In this document: positions 33,743 through 42,672 of the stretch, in pieces | Layout: each line of letters starts with the position of its first letter | How positions within the stretch are numbered: the first letter of the stretch is position 1 | DNA from: Larkinella sp. C7 | Lineage (GTDB): Bacteria; Bacteroidota; Bacteroidia; Cytophagales; Spirosomataceae | Reading direction: 5' to 3' | DNA length: 64,000 nt | NCBI RefSeq assembly: GCF_006149005.1 | Contig: NZ_VBSL01000016.1 | Coordinates: forward strand, 62,001-126,000 | Translations under genes and position numbers: made by a program | Notes under the pieces: model-generated | Told to the model about the DNA's origin: nothing | What the model saw: only the letters and a program-made list of their open reading frames with translations | The model's database searches: none

Positions 33743-36700
33743 TTAAAACCCTACCCGCACGCCGACGGTGACGGATTTGGAGGATGGATAACTGTTGAAA
33801 TCAACGCCCTGGCTGGTCGAGTTGGCTCCCCCGTTGGAGTTTACTTCGGGGTCCCACCACGAGTAATTGGTCAGCGTCAGCAAGTTCTGTCCACTGGCAT
33901 ACAATTGCGCGTTCCGAATCCAGTTGACACCCCAGGTTTGCAACGGCAGGTTATAGGCCAGTTGAATGGTCTTCAGCCGCAAATAGGAACCGTCTTCGAT
34001 GTACCGGTTCGACACACTGGTCCGGCTGGAATTGCTGATGATCGGGTATTTCGCGTTCGGATTGGTGGGCGACCAGTGGTTGTAAAAAACCTCCTTCGGC
34101 ATGTTGAGGCCAAAACCGTAGTCCATCGTGTTGACAATCGAGCTGGCGTTGAACAGATCGTTGCCCTGAACGCCTTGCAGGAAAATGGTCAGATCGAAGT
34201 TTTTGTAGCTCATGGCCGAATTCACGCCGAACGTAAACGTGGGATTCGGATCACCGATGTACGTTTTATCCTTGATGCTGATGGCCCCGTCGCCGTCGAG
34301 ATCCTTGAACTTGATTTTGCCTTTGTCATCGTAGCCCTCTTCCACATAGCCCCAATACCGCCCGATGGGCTGGCCTTCGCGCAGGATGTTCGTCACATCG
34401 TTGATCGCAACGACGCTCACGGTTCCGCCCAGAATGTCCTCGCCCCCCTGCAACTTCACCACTTTGTTGCGGTTCAGGGAAAGGTTGGCATTCAGATCCC
34501 ACCTGAAAGCGCCGGTAAGAATCCGCGAATCGACGCCCAGTTCGAAGCCCTTGTTCTGCACCTGCCCCACGTTCTGAATCGTGCTCGTAAAGCCCAGCGA
34601 CGACGGCAGGACGACGGTATTGAGCAAATCGCGGGTATTTTTGATGTAGTAATCGAGCGTAAACGTCACCCGGTTTTTCAGAATCCCCAGATCGATCCCT
34701 ACGTCCTTCTGTTCGGTGGTCTCCCACTTCAGATTGCCGGGCAGGCGCGTGCCGGGCGCAAACGTGTTGTATAAGGCATTGTCATACACGGTTTTGCCCG
34801 ACGAAAGCTGGTTTAAGGTGGCATACGCGCCAATGGCCTGGCTGCCCGTCAACCCCCAGCTCGCCCGGAATTTCAGGTCCGAGATAACGGTATTTTCTTT
34901 CAGGAAATCCTCGTTGGAGACTCGCCAGGCAAAAGCTGCCGACGGAAAAAAGCCCCACTTGTCGCCTTCGCTGTATTTGGACGAACCATCGCGCCGAAAA
35001 CTGGCCGTCAGTAAATACTTCCCATCGTAACCGTAATTGACGCGGGCCAGATACGAGAGCAAAACCGACTTGGAATACCCGGAATTGGGAATGCCCGGCG
35101 TGATGGAGGCACTCAGGTCATACGTGCCGAAGATGTCGCTCAGAAAACCGTTCCCGCCCGCCGACAGGGACGTACTCACAAAATCCTGGTAGGTAAACCC
35201 GGCAACGGCCGACACCGAGTGCTTTTGAAAACTTTTGGTATAGCTGATCGTATTTTCGCTCAACAGGCTGGTAATCTGATTCGTACTGACATTGGCGACG
35301 CCCGCCGAGTTCACAAAATTGCGGGTACGGTAGGAGTCGGTGCGGTCATCCCGGTTTTCGATACCGCCCGCAATCTTGATGGTCAGATCGGGAATGGGAC
35401 GAAAAATCAAAGCCGCGTTCACCAGCGCCAGGTTTGCCCTGATCTGGTCGGATTGTTCATTGATAAAATTCAGCGGATTGATCAAATCCGTCGCGACAAA
35501 GGGATACGAGGTGGCCAACACACGATACGTGCCGTCATCCTTGTAGGGTGTCAGCGTCGGCGGGGCCGAAATCGCCCCCGAAATCATCGAGTTCCCCCGG
35601 CTCCCTCCCCCACTGTCTTTGCGCCCCGTGTTCAGCCGCGTCAGTGTGCTGGAGAGGTTGACACTGAACTTCTTGCTGATCTCGTGATTGACATTGGCCC
35701 GCAGTGAATACCGTTTGTAATCGCTGCCTTTGACAATACCATCCTGATTGAACACACTCCCCGACACCGAAAACTGGGTTTTCTCATTCCCCCCGCTGAT
35801 GTTCAGCGCCGAGGTGATCATGGGTGCTTTCTGAAAGACCAGATCCTGCCAGTCGAACCCCTCGCCAAAACCGTCGATCTGCGCCTGTGTGAAGTAAGGG
35901 GATAATTTATCGTTGAGGGCCTGTTCGTTGTAAAACGTTGCGTATTCTTTCGCATTCATCAGATCCAGTTTTTTGATCAGCTTCTGGCTGGTGTAACTGG
36001 TCTCGAAATCGACGTTGGTTTTGCCGGTTTTTCCGCGTTTGGTGGTAATGATCACGACGCCGTTAGCGCCCCGCGACCCGTAGATGGCCGTGGCCGAGGC
36101 ATCTTTCAGAATCTCAATGCTTTCAATATCCGAGTTGTTGAGGGCCGTCGGATTGCTGCCCGAAATCGGAAAACCGTCCACGACATACAGCGGCTCGTTG
36201 CTGCCCTGAATGGAGTTGGTACCCCGAATCCGAACGCTGACTCCGGCTCCGGGCGCGCCGGTATTCTGCAAAACCTGCACGCCAGCCGCCCGGCCCGACA
36301 ACGCCTGCAACACATTGCTGTTTGGAAAAGCGTTCAGTTCCTTGGATTTGACCTGCGATAACGAACCGGTCAGGTCGCTTTTTTTAACGGTTCCGTAGCC
36401 CACCACCACCACTTCCTCCAGGCTTTTGGTATCGACTTTCAGATCGACCGCCAGATCCGTGCGGTTTCCAATCTCAGCTTCCTGACTCAAATAGCCCACG
36501 AACGAGAAAACCAGTGTCGTTGCATTGTCCGGCACATTCAGTTTAAACCGCCCGTCGGCATCGGTGCTGGTGCCGCGCGTCGTGTTTTTGACCACCACAC
36601 TCACGCCCGGCAAGCCTTCGCCTTTTTCGTCCGTCACTTTTCCGGTAATGGCGCGATCCAGCGGTTTTTCCGTTTCGATCTGGGTACTTTTTGGTGAAAA

Positions 36701-37090
36701 CCCGGGATTGATGGCGGGCGAAACCGGCGGTTTGCTGAGCAGAATCTGCTTCCGGCCCACGACTTCATACGACACGGCGGCATTGCGGAAAAGCTGATCC
36801 AGTACGCTGGACAAAGGCTGGTTGGTGACGTTGAGCGACACCCGGCGGTCGGCATGAATCTGCTGCGGGATGTACGAAAACGTCACCTTCGCCACCTTTT
36901 CGATTCTGGATAAAACGACACTAATCTCCTTATTCTCAATCGACAGCGTAACGGGTTGTTCCAGCAGCGCCTGCGCGCTGACGGTTTTGGCGTAAGTAAC
37001 CCCCACGACCAGAAAAGTGCAAATCAGTTGGGTAAACGTGATACGCATAAGGGTAAGGACGAATGCGTGAGAGATTCGAGGTAATTTCAT
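33743..37090 (-). CDS. SusC-like TonB-dependent transporter with STN signalling domain, locus 1
   Basis: 1115 residues from the ATG at 37090; upstream in-frame codons add a non-leader stretch. Order: signal region to about 40; STN domain (43-120; VTLSIENKEISVVLSRIEK), which contacts FecR; CarboxypepD-regulatory-like domain (147-225; GKVTDEKGEGLPGVSVVVKN); EVVVVGYGT TonB-box-like segment (226-234); plug (VRIRGTNSIQGSNEPLYVVDG, ILKDASATAIYGSRGANGV); and a long barrel with an aromatic C-terminus. It imports oligosaccharides with its SusD, and the STN domain signals ligand binding to the sigma/FecR pair upstream. The barrel is near-colinear with the SusC at 54162, and the two look more than two-thirds identical by eye. 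Confidence 0.94.
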   Translation of the reverse strand: MKLPRISHAFVLTLMRITFTQLICTFLVVGVTYAKTVSAQALLEQPVTLSIENKEISVVLSRIEKVAKVTFSYIPQQIHADRRVSLNVTNQPLSSVLDQLFRNAAVSYEVVGRKQILLSKPPVSPAINPGFSPKSTQIETEKPLDRAITGKVTDEKGEGLPGVSVVVKNTTRGTSTDADGRFKLNVPDNATTLVFSFVGYLSQEAEIGNRTDLAVDLKVDTKSLEEVVVVGYGTVKKSDLTGSLSQVKSKELNAFPNSNVLQALSGRAAGVQVLQNTGAPGAGVSVRIRGTNSIQGSNEPLYVVDGFPISGSNPTALNNSDIESIEILKDASATAIYGSRGANGVVIITTKRGKTGKTNVDFETSYTSQKLIKKLDLMNAKEYATFYNEQALNDKLSPYFTQAQIDGFGEGFDWQDLVFQKAPMITSALNISGGNEKTQFSVSGSVFNQDGIVKGSDYKRYSLRANVNHEISKKFSVNLSSTLTRLNTGRKDSGGGSRGNSMISGAISAPPTLTPYKDDGTYRVLATSYPFVATDLINPLNFINEQSDQIRANLALVNAALIFRPIPDLTIKIAGGIENRDDRTDSYRTRNFVNSAGVANVSTNQITSLLSENTISYTKSFQKHSVSAVAGFTYQDFVSTSLSAGGNGFLSDIFGTYDLSASITPGIPNSGYSKSVLLSYLARVNYGYDGKYLLTASFRRDGSSKYSEGDKWGFFPSAAFAWRVSNEDFLKENTVISDLKFRASWGLTGSQAIGAYATLNQLSSGKTVYDNALYNTFAPGTRLPGNLKWETTEQKDVGIDLGILKNRVTFTLDYYIKNTRDLLNTVVLPSSLGFTSTIQNVGQVQNKGFELGVDSRILTGAFRWDLNANLSLNRNKVVKLQGGEDILGGTVSVVAINDVTNILREGQPIGRYWGYVEEGYDDKGKIKFKDLDGDGAISIKDKTYIGDPNPTFTFGVNSAMSYKNFDLTIFLQGVQGNDLFNASSIVNTMDYGFGLNMPKEVFYNHWSPTNPNAKYPIISNSSRTSVSNRYIEDGSYLRLKTIQLAYNLPLQTWGVNWIRNAQLYASGQNLLTLTNYSWWDPEVNSNGGANSTSQGVDFNSYPSSKSVTVGVRVGF

Positions 37091-37229
37091 ACCTTTGGAT
37101 GTTTTTGTTTGAGGATTTAGGCAAAGACAAAGAAGCCCTGCACATCTGAAAAGATGCGTCGGAACACGATCCGGCGGCTGGGGCTTGATCCGGTCGGTGA
37201 TGCTTGGACCCATCACCGACCTTCTTTTT

Positions 37230-37250
37230 TGGTTTTTAGTTTACGGTTTC
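37230..37250. repeat. Degenerate half-copy of the TTTACGG hairpin family
   Basis: GGTTTTTAGTTTACGGT matches the outer left arm of copy A (14671-14686), but no right arm follows. The remaining 258-bp gap between susC and fecR of locus 1 shows no other feature apart from possible promoter-region AT stretches. Confidence 0.4.
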
Positions 37251-37348
37251 GTGTTAATGGTTTAGCGTTTTAGTTTAGAATGGAACGGTGAGCCTCCTGG
37301 CCCGTGGTAAATTTCATAGACTTTCGCTGTTGCCCCTGAACGTTTTCA

Positions 37349-38377
37349 CTACTGGCAACCCGGCCCGGAAATGACGATCTGGGCGTCGATCACCTTGTAG
37401 CTGGCTCCCAGCAGTTTACAAATGATGTTCAGTTTGTCGTACAGGTCTTCCTGCTCCAGCGAGGTCGTAATGAAGCAGTTGCTCATCACCTCCTCGTCGT
37501 ACACCACATCGACGCCGTACGTTTTCTCGATGGCCGTCATCAGCACCGAGATCGGCGCGTTCTGAAACGTGAAGGTGGGGAGTTCGGTTTTTTGAACCAG
37601 CACGACCGGTTTTTCCACCAGCGTTTTCACCAGCCGGTGCTCCAGATCCAGGTAGGTCACCTGCTGGTTCGGCGTCAGGACCACGCCAATGGTTTCGGGG
37701 TCGGATTTGGTTTTGGCCGCCGTTGCCAGCGTGGGGGAATACACCGACACGCGCCCCGTCCGCACCGACACCGTGATGTTCCGGTTGGCCGCATTGGCTT
37801 TAATGCGAAAACTGGTCCCTAATACTTTGGTTATCAGATCATTCGAATACACCAGAAACGGTTGGTGCGGATTTTTCTGCACCTCGAAAAAAGCCTCGCC
37901 CGTCAGCGTGACTTCCCGCTTCTGGCCGGTGAACGTGGCCGGGTACCGGATTTTGCTACCGGGTTCCAGCGTGACCACACTCCGGTCGCTCAGGGTGATT
38001 CGCTCGGGAAGGGTCGAGGTATTGGTCTTCTCAAGAAAGGACGGTTTTGCCGCCGAAATTCCGAACGGTTGTGCTGGTACGGTAGCGTTTTTCCAACGCT
38101 GGAAATACCAGCCGACGCCCAACAATACCGCCAAAACCGCAGCGGCTGCCCAGTAAGGCCGGAAATGAAGTGGACGGACCGGTTTGGATTTCAGCGTTCG
38201 CTGGCTCAGGTCCTGCCAGTTTCGGGCCAGCAGTTGCTTCTTCTCATCAGCCGTGGCCGGCAAATCTACCTCCGCATCCAGCGACGCATACCACTGGTCA
38301 ATCAGCGCCCGCTCTTCATCGGAGCAATCACCGTTCAGGTATTTGGCCAGTAATTCCTGGTATTTCGCACTATCCAT
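37349..38377 (-). CDS. FecR-type anti-sigma factor, locus 1
   Basis: 342 residues from the ATG at 38377. Order: cytoplasmic sigma-binding region (1-65; KYLNGDCSDEERALIDQWYASL), one membrane helix (YWAAAAVLAVLLGVGWYF), periplasmic FecR domain (about 120-220; ERITLSDRSVVTLEPGSKIRY, EVTLTGEAFFEVQKNPHQPF, VLGTSFRIKA) and C-terminal DUF4974 domain (FTFQNAPISVLMTAIEKTYGVDVVYDE). It holds its sigma factor inactive until SusC STN signals substrate. Unlike loci 2 and 3, the gap to the sigma gene is about 900 bp, because the repeat array lies there. Confidence 0.92.
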   Translation of the reverse strand: MDSAKYQELLAKYLNGDCSDEERALIDQWYASLDAEVDLPATADEKKQLLARNWQDLSQRTLKSKPVRPLHFRPYWAAAAVLAVLLGVGWYFQRWKNATVPAQPFGISAAKPSFLEKTNTSTLPERITLSDRSVVTLEPGSKIRYPATFTGQKREVTLTGEAFFEVQKNPHQPFLVYSNDLITKVLGTSFRIKANAANRNITVSVRTGRVSVYSPTLATAAKTKSDPETIGVVLTPNQQVTYLDLEHRLVKTLVEKPVVLVQKTELPTFTFQNAPISVLMTAIEKTYGVDVVYDEEVMSNCFITTSLEQEDLYDKLNIICKLLGASYKVIDAQIVISGPGCQ

Positions 38378-38504
38378 CGGGCTGCGTGGTTCGTTCAAAA
38401 GGCATAGACGAACAACTCTCGAAAATCCCTAAGGGTCTGATTCGATTTTTTTGAGATTTATTCTTTTGACACCCTTAAAAGCGATTGGGGTTTCCAGAAA
38501 AACC

Positions 38505-39260
38505 CTACAAAATGGATCATCCCTACGGGACTCATTCATTTACAAACGAACGCCTTTGCTACAAAATGAACCATCCCTACGGGACGGATGGCGCTACCAC
38601 ATCCGCAAAAAAATCTAAAAAATCCCGTAGGGATGCCTCATTTTGTAGAAAACGCATCCACAGGAAAAAATCAAAAAATCCCGTAGGGATGATTCATTTT
38701 GTAGAAACCGCACCCGCAAAAAACCAAAAATAATCCCGTAGGGATGGTCCATTTTATAGCAAACCCGGGTCCACATCAAAAACCAAAAAATCCCGTGGGG
38801 ATGACCCATTTTGTAGAACCACATCTACAGGAAAAACCAAAAAATCCCTTAGGGATGGCCCATTTTGTAGAAATCACGTCCTACAGGAAAATTCAAAAAA
38901 TCCCGTGGGGATGGCCCAATTTGTAGAACCACATCCACAGGAAAAACCAAAAAATCCCGTGGGGATGGCCCATTTTGTAGCAATCACGTCCTACAGGAAA
39001 ATTCAAAAAATCCCGTGGGGATGGCCCATTTTGTAGCAATCACGTCCTACAGGAAAATTCAAAAAATCCCGTAGGGATGGCCCATTTTGTAGCAATCACG
39101 TCCCACAGGAAAATCTAAAAAATCCCGTAGAGATAGTCCATTTTGTAGAAACCCGGTCCTACAAGAAAAACAAAAAATCCCGTAGGGATGCCCCATTTTG
39201 TAGAAATCACGTCCCACAGGAAAATCTAAAAAATCCCGTAGGGATGGTCCATTTTGTAGC
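38505..39260. repeat. Tandem array of 14 hairpin units, 54-57 bp period
   Basis: Twelve direct units carry the core ATCCCGTAGGGAT or a close variant, starting at 38622, 38678, 38733, 38790, 38844, 38900, 38954, 39010, 39066, 39122, 39177 and 39233. Each is followed by a short linker and CATTTTGTAG (one ATTTTATAG, one CAATTTGTAG). Two further units at 38505-38530 and 38559-38585 are inverted and also 55 bp apart. Spacers fall into two alternating types (ACCACATCCACAGG and ATCACGTCCTACAGG). Each core can fold as a 5-bp stem with a 3-nt loop. The period is not a multiple of three and reading frames shift between units, so it is not a coding repeat. Confidence 0.97.
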
Positions 39261-39279
39261 AAACCCGATGTTTCGGGAT

Positions 39280-39858
39280 TTAGGGGTAAAGAAAAAATAA
39301 CACCCAAACCGCGACGAAATCGCGCAGGTTTTGGCGGAGAAAGGCAGTGGAACGGGAAAGGTGGTATTCGATGGCTTTTTCGGACAATTCCAGCCGCTGG
39401 GCAATTTCGCGGATCGACAATTGCTCAAACCGCCGAAGGATGAACACCTCGCGGGTTTTCTCAGGAAGCTGCGCCAGTGTGTTCTGAATGGCTTCCGTCA
39501 GTTCGTTCAGTTGGACGGTTTCGGTGGTTGTAAACGTTTCTACCGGGAAAAACAACCGGAGTTGATCGAGGTAGTGTTCTTCCAGAATGTTCCGACGGAT
39601 GTAGTCTACCATCAGGTTTTTGAGCGTGATACCCAGAAAAGCCGACAAATTCAGAATACGGAGGGAGTCACGCTTCTGCCAAAGCATCACAAATAGTTCC
39701 TGCGCCAGTTCTTCGGCCACCTCTTTTCGCCGAAGTTTGCGGTGGGCCACGACGTACATTTTATACCAATACCGGTCATACAACTCCCTGAAAGCCTGTT
39801 CGTCATCGTCGCGGAGCAGGTCTAACAATTCAGCATCAGTGCGTTCCTGGCGGGGCAT
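39280..39858 (-). CDS. ECF sigma-70 factor, locus 1
   Basis: 192 residues. Region 2 (about 20-90) has FRELYDRYWYKMYVVAHRKL and EELAQELFVMLWQKRDSL. Region 4 (about 120-180) has LAQLPEKTREVFILRRFEQL followed by SIREIAQRLELSEKAIEYHL, the helix-turn-helix for the -35-like element. No region 3 is present. It is predicted to activate the SusC/SusD operon of locus 1 when released by the FecR protein encoded downstream. The C-terminus is unusually hydrophobic (VAVWVLFFLYP). Confidence 0.92.
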   Translation of the reverse strand: MPRQERTDAELLDLLRDDDEQAFRELYDRYWYKMYVVAHRKLRRKEVAEELAQELFVMLWQKRDSLRILNLSAFLGITLKNLMVDYIRRNILEEHYLDQLRLFFPVETFTTTETVQLNELTEAIQNTLAQLPEKTREVFILRRFEQLSIREIAQRLELSEKAIEYHLSRSTAFLRQNLRDFVAVWVLFFLYP

Positions 39859-39981
39859 TTACGGGGCGATTTATTACCAAAATTGTAACAAATCTCCAAA
39901 TATTTCAAAACGTAACGGTTTTTTAATTTTTCAGGACTGGTTCTTTTTCCTACCGAAACCGATTATTTAATGGAATCGTCA

Positions 39982-41337
39982 TTATAAAAGCTCATTAAGC
40001 TTCGCTTCATAATAGGCCGGGATGACCACAAAAAACCGGGACGTATACAACCGCTTCCAATCATAATGCTTCAGCATCCGTTTCAATTCCGGCTGATACC
40101 GGGCAACCAATTCTTTGTTGCCAGACAAAAGGACTACCCAACAGGCGAACAGCGGTTCGCGCATGTGTTTGTCTTCATAGCCACGGGCGGGTGACAGCTT
40201 ATTCCACTCCCGAACCTGTTGAAGCGCCACCTCGAGCGTGGTGGCAATGTCGGGCTGCGGTTTCCACAGCGTATTCATAACCCGCCAGTTTTCGGTAAAT
40301 GCCAGGTCGTGGGCGTTGTCGAAGTTTTTGTAGCGTGACAAATGCAGAGCCGCCCGTTCAGCTCCCGCCAGTAAGCCTTTCCGGAATTTTTCACGCCGTT
40401 CCGGGTTTTCTTCCAGTCCGACCAGGGCCTTCAGCATGGCCTGTGAAATCCCGGTAATCCAGAATTCATTTTCGGTTTTGTTGCCTTTTTCCGGATTGAC
40501 GGTTTCGTATGGAAGCCCCGCCGAACACACTTCCAGTCGGTTCATCGAATCGCCTTCGGGAATCTCGTTTAACCGCTGGTGGTAGCCGTCCAGCCAGTGT
40601 TTATTTTTCGTCACATCGTACAACGCCCGGTAAATAAACACCAGCCGGACCGAAATCCGGCAGCCTTTATCGGTCAGGTTTCCACGAAAACCGTACCCAT
40701 CCCGGTCACACGGCAACTGCCAGTTTGTTTTTTCCAGGGCCTTTCCCACCGATTCCATCAGATTGATCAACCGGATTTTCTCATTCTGATCGGGAATACC
40801 ACTTTTGATATACCGCCATAAACCGTAGAACCACGGCCCGGTCTGGTCGTCGGAACCAGCGACGTGGTGGCTCTTTCCATCGGTCGAAATGCCCCGCGCA
40901 ATAAAACCGGGGGCCTTGCCAACCGTTGCCAGCAAAACCAGGCCATCGGCTATCTTGCGGGCCGCCAAAGCATCCTCTTTTTTTCGGGTTATTTTCCAGC
41001 GATTGCACAGTCCGTCGAGGTAAATCCCGTTGAAAAATGCCCCGTTTTCGATGGGCGACCACCACGCCAGCCCGTTCGGTTTATCCGATTGACATTCTTC
41101 CGGGGTTGGAATAAAATTGGTACCGTCCCGTCCGGCGTAATCGTACAGAATACCGGTTTGCGGACTCAGAAACCGCTTTTCAATTTCCTGGCTAGCCAAC
41201 TCAATCTGATTCCCGAGCGAATCATCGGACGGCGAAACTGACCGGTTTTGGGCACAGCCGGGTGACAAAAACAGTATACCAATCACTGATAAAACCGTAG
41301 TAAAAACCCCTTGAGAAAGCCGGAGATCCTTTTTCAT
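39982..41337 (-). CDS. Lipoprotein of an unrecognised, possibly alpha/alpha-barrel family (paralogue 1)
   Basis: 451 residues with a lipobox (LFLSPGCAQN, cysteine near 28), so membrane anchored. It is a paralogue of the next gene upstream in the operon. Shared blocks: ENGAFFNGIYLDGLCNRW, KAPGFIARGISTDGK, GSDDQTGPWFYGLWRYIKSG and REPLFACWVV. The regular helical pattern and the W/D/N-rich blocks suggest a six-hairpin barrel as in unsaturated glucuronyl hydrolases and several lyases, but the motifs do not match a family I know. Conserved Asp, Glu and His in these blocks are candidate catalytic residues. As the last gene of locus 2, it probably processes the imported glycan or its fragments. Confidence 0.7.
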   Translation of the reverse strand: MKKDLRLSQGVFTTVLSVIGILFLSPGCAQNRSVSPSDDSLGNQIELASQEIEKRFLSPQTGILYDYAGRDGTNFIPTPEECQSDKPNGLAWWSPIENGAFFNGIYLDGLCNRWKITRKKEDALAARKIADGLVLLATVGKAPGFIARGISTDGKSHHVAGSDDQTGPWFYGLWRYIKSGIPDQNEKIRLINLMESVGKALEKTNWQLPCDRDGYGFRGNLTDKGCRISVRLVFIYRALYDVTKNKHWLDGYHQRLNEIPEGDSMNRLEVCSAGLPYETVNPEKGNKTENEFWITGISQAMLKALVGLEENPERREKFRKGLLAGAERAALHLSRYKNFDNAHDLAFTENWRVMNTLWKPQPDIATTLEVALQQVREWNKLSPARGYEDKHMREPLFACWVVLLSGNKELVARYQPELKRMLKHYDWKRLYTSRFFVVIPAYYEAKLNELL

Positions 41338-41346
41338 TTTGATTCG

Positions 41347-42672
41347 TTACGGATGCTGAAGACGAAACCAGACAGCTTCGGCGGGAAAAAATTGGGAATA
41401 ATAGAGTTTGTCGGCCCGAAAATGAGCCAGGGCACCCCGAATTTCGGCCCGATGCGGGTCTACCAGCTTCCGGTCGGGGGCCATCGTCACAATCCACGCC
41501 ATCCAGAGCGGTTCGCGGACGAAGCCCAGTTCCTGATTCCGGCGCGGAGACAATTTGACCAGCTCATTCAATTCCGTTTGGGATACGTCCAGCGCGTCCT
41601 GTTCGCTGTGTTGCGGTTTCCACCACTGGTTCAGCGTCCGCCAGTCGTGCAGAAACGTTTTCTGATCGTTGAGATCGAACTGATGCCATAGACTGATCCC
41701 GCTGGCGGCACTGCGCGCACTGGCATTCAGCCCATCTTCGTACGCTTTTCGCAGAACCGGGTCTTTTTCCATTTCCCACAATGCCCGCACATCCACGGTA
41801 CTCGACACGCCCGTCCAGCGAAATTGCTTGGGAACATCGAATTTCATGCCTTCCGCACAAATCTGGAGACGGCTACGTTGGGCTTCCCCGCCCACTTCAC
41901 GGGCCGCTTTCTGATAGCGTTTATCCCAGTTAGCGTCGCCGGTCAACTGGTGCATCGCTTTCAGGATGAACAACAAGCGGGGCGCGCCCTCCCAGTTGAA
42001 CGTGGCAAACGAGTTGCGAAACCGTGCCGGGGCATACGACATGGTCGGCAACCGCCAGTTATTCGCCAGCAACGCGTTGGCGACTTCGGTCATTTTGGCA
42101 ATGATCTGCCGCCGTTCGGGCGGGTCGGGCATGCCGGAATCGAGGTAGCGCCAGAGGCCGTAAAACCAGGGTGACGTCTGATCGTTCGATCCCATCGCCG
42201 GGGGCGTTTTACCGTCCGTCGCCACGCCACGCCCGATAAAACCGGGGGTGTCGCCCACCGAAGCCAGAAACAAAAGACCCTGCGCCAGTCGCTTCGCCTT
42301 TTGCCGGTCGGCTTCATTCCGTCGGTGCATCCAACGCTGGCAAATGCCGTCCAGATACAAGCCGTTAAACATCGAACCGTTTTCGGTCGGCGTCCACCAA
42401 CCCAGCGCATTGGGTTTATTTTCCCGAAACTCGGCCGCCGTCGGACGGTCAAAGTGGCCGTTGAAATCCGCAAAATCGATCAGAATGGCATGTTCGTCGA
42501 TAAACCGTCGCCAGATTTCCTGGTGCGCTTTTTCAACGTTCAGGCTGTCGTTCGCTTCCAGTTTGCGGTTTGCTTCTTCGAAAACCGTTACGGTTTTTAG
42601 CTGAAACGAACTGAATACCATTAGGATCAATCCGACGAAACATAAAACCGTATTTTTCCGATATTGCCTCAT
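41347..42672 (-). CDS. Secreted protein of the same unrecognised family (paralogue 2)
   Basis: 441 residues with an N-terminal hydrophobic signal (VLCFVGLILMVFSSFQL) and no lipobox, unlike its paralogue. Conserved blocks: KPNALGWWTPTENG, MFNGLYLDGICQRWMHRR, DTPGFIGRGVATDGK, GSNDQTSPWFYGLWRYLDSG and VREPLWMAWIV. Identity to the downstream copy is roughly 30-40 percent by eye, too divergent for a recent duplication, so distinct substrates or steps are plausible. The start overlaps the susD stop by 4 bp (ATGA), so it is coupled to SusD translation. No catalytic assignment is possible from sequence alone. Confidence 0.7.
   Translation of the reverse strand: MRQYRKNTVLCFVGLILMVFSSFQLKTVTVFEEANRKLEANDSLNVEKAHQEIWRRFIDEHAILIDFADFNGHFDRPTAAEFRENKPNALGWWTPTENGSMFNGLYLDGICQRWMHRRNEADRQKAKRLAQGLLFLASVGDTPGFIGRGVATDGKTPPAMGSNDQTSPWFYGLWRYLDSGMPDPPERRQIIAKMTEVANALLANNWRLPTMSYAPARFRNSFATFNWEGAPRLLFILKAMHQLTGDANWDKRYQKAAREVGGEAQRSRLQICAEGMKFDVPKQFRWTGVSSTVDVRALWEMEKDPVLRKAYEDGLNASARSAASGISLWHQFDLNDQKTFLHDWRTLNQWWKPQHSEQDALDVSQTELNELVKLSPRRNQELGFVREPLWMAWIVTMAPDRKLVDPHRAEIRGALAHFRADKLYYSQFFPAEAVWFRLQHP

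Noticed and set aside
38505-39260. CRISPR array
   Set aside because: The core is only 13 bp and its flanks are also conserved; the spacers are near copies of each other in two types, unit orientation changes at the left end, and no cas gene is present.
38615-39307. Short open frames with repeated HPYGIF/KMGHP peptides inside the array
   Set aside because: They arise from the tandem repeat. The period of 54-57 bp shifts the frame between units and no start signal or conserved protein is seen.
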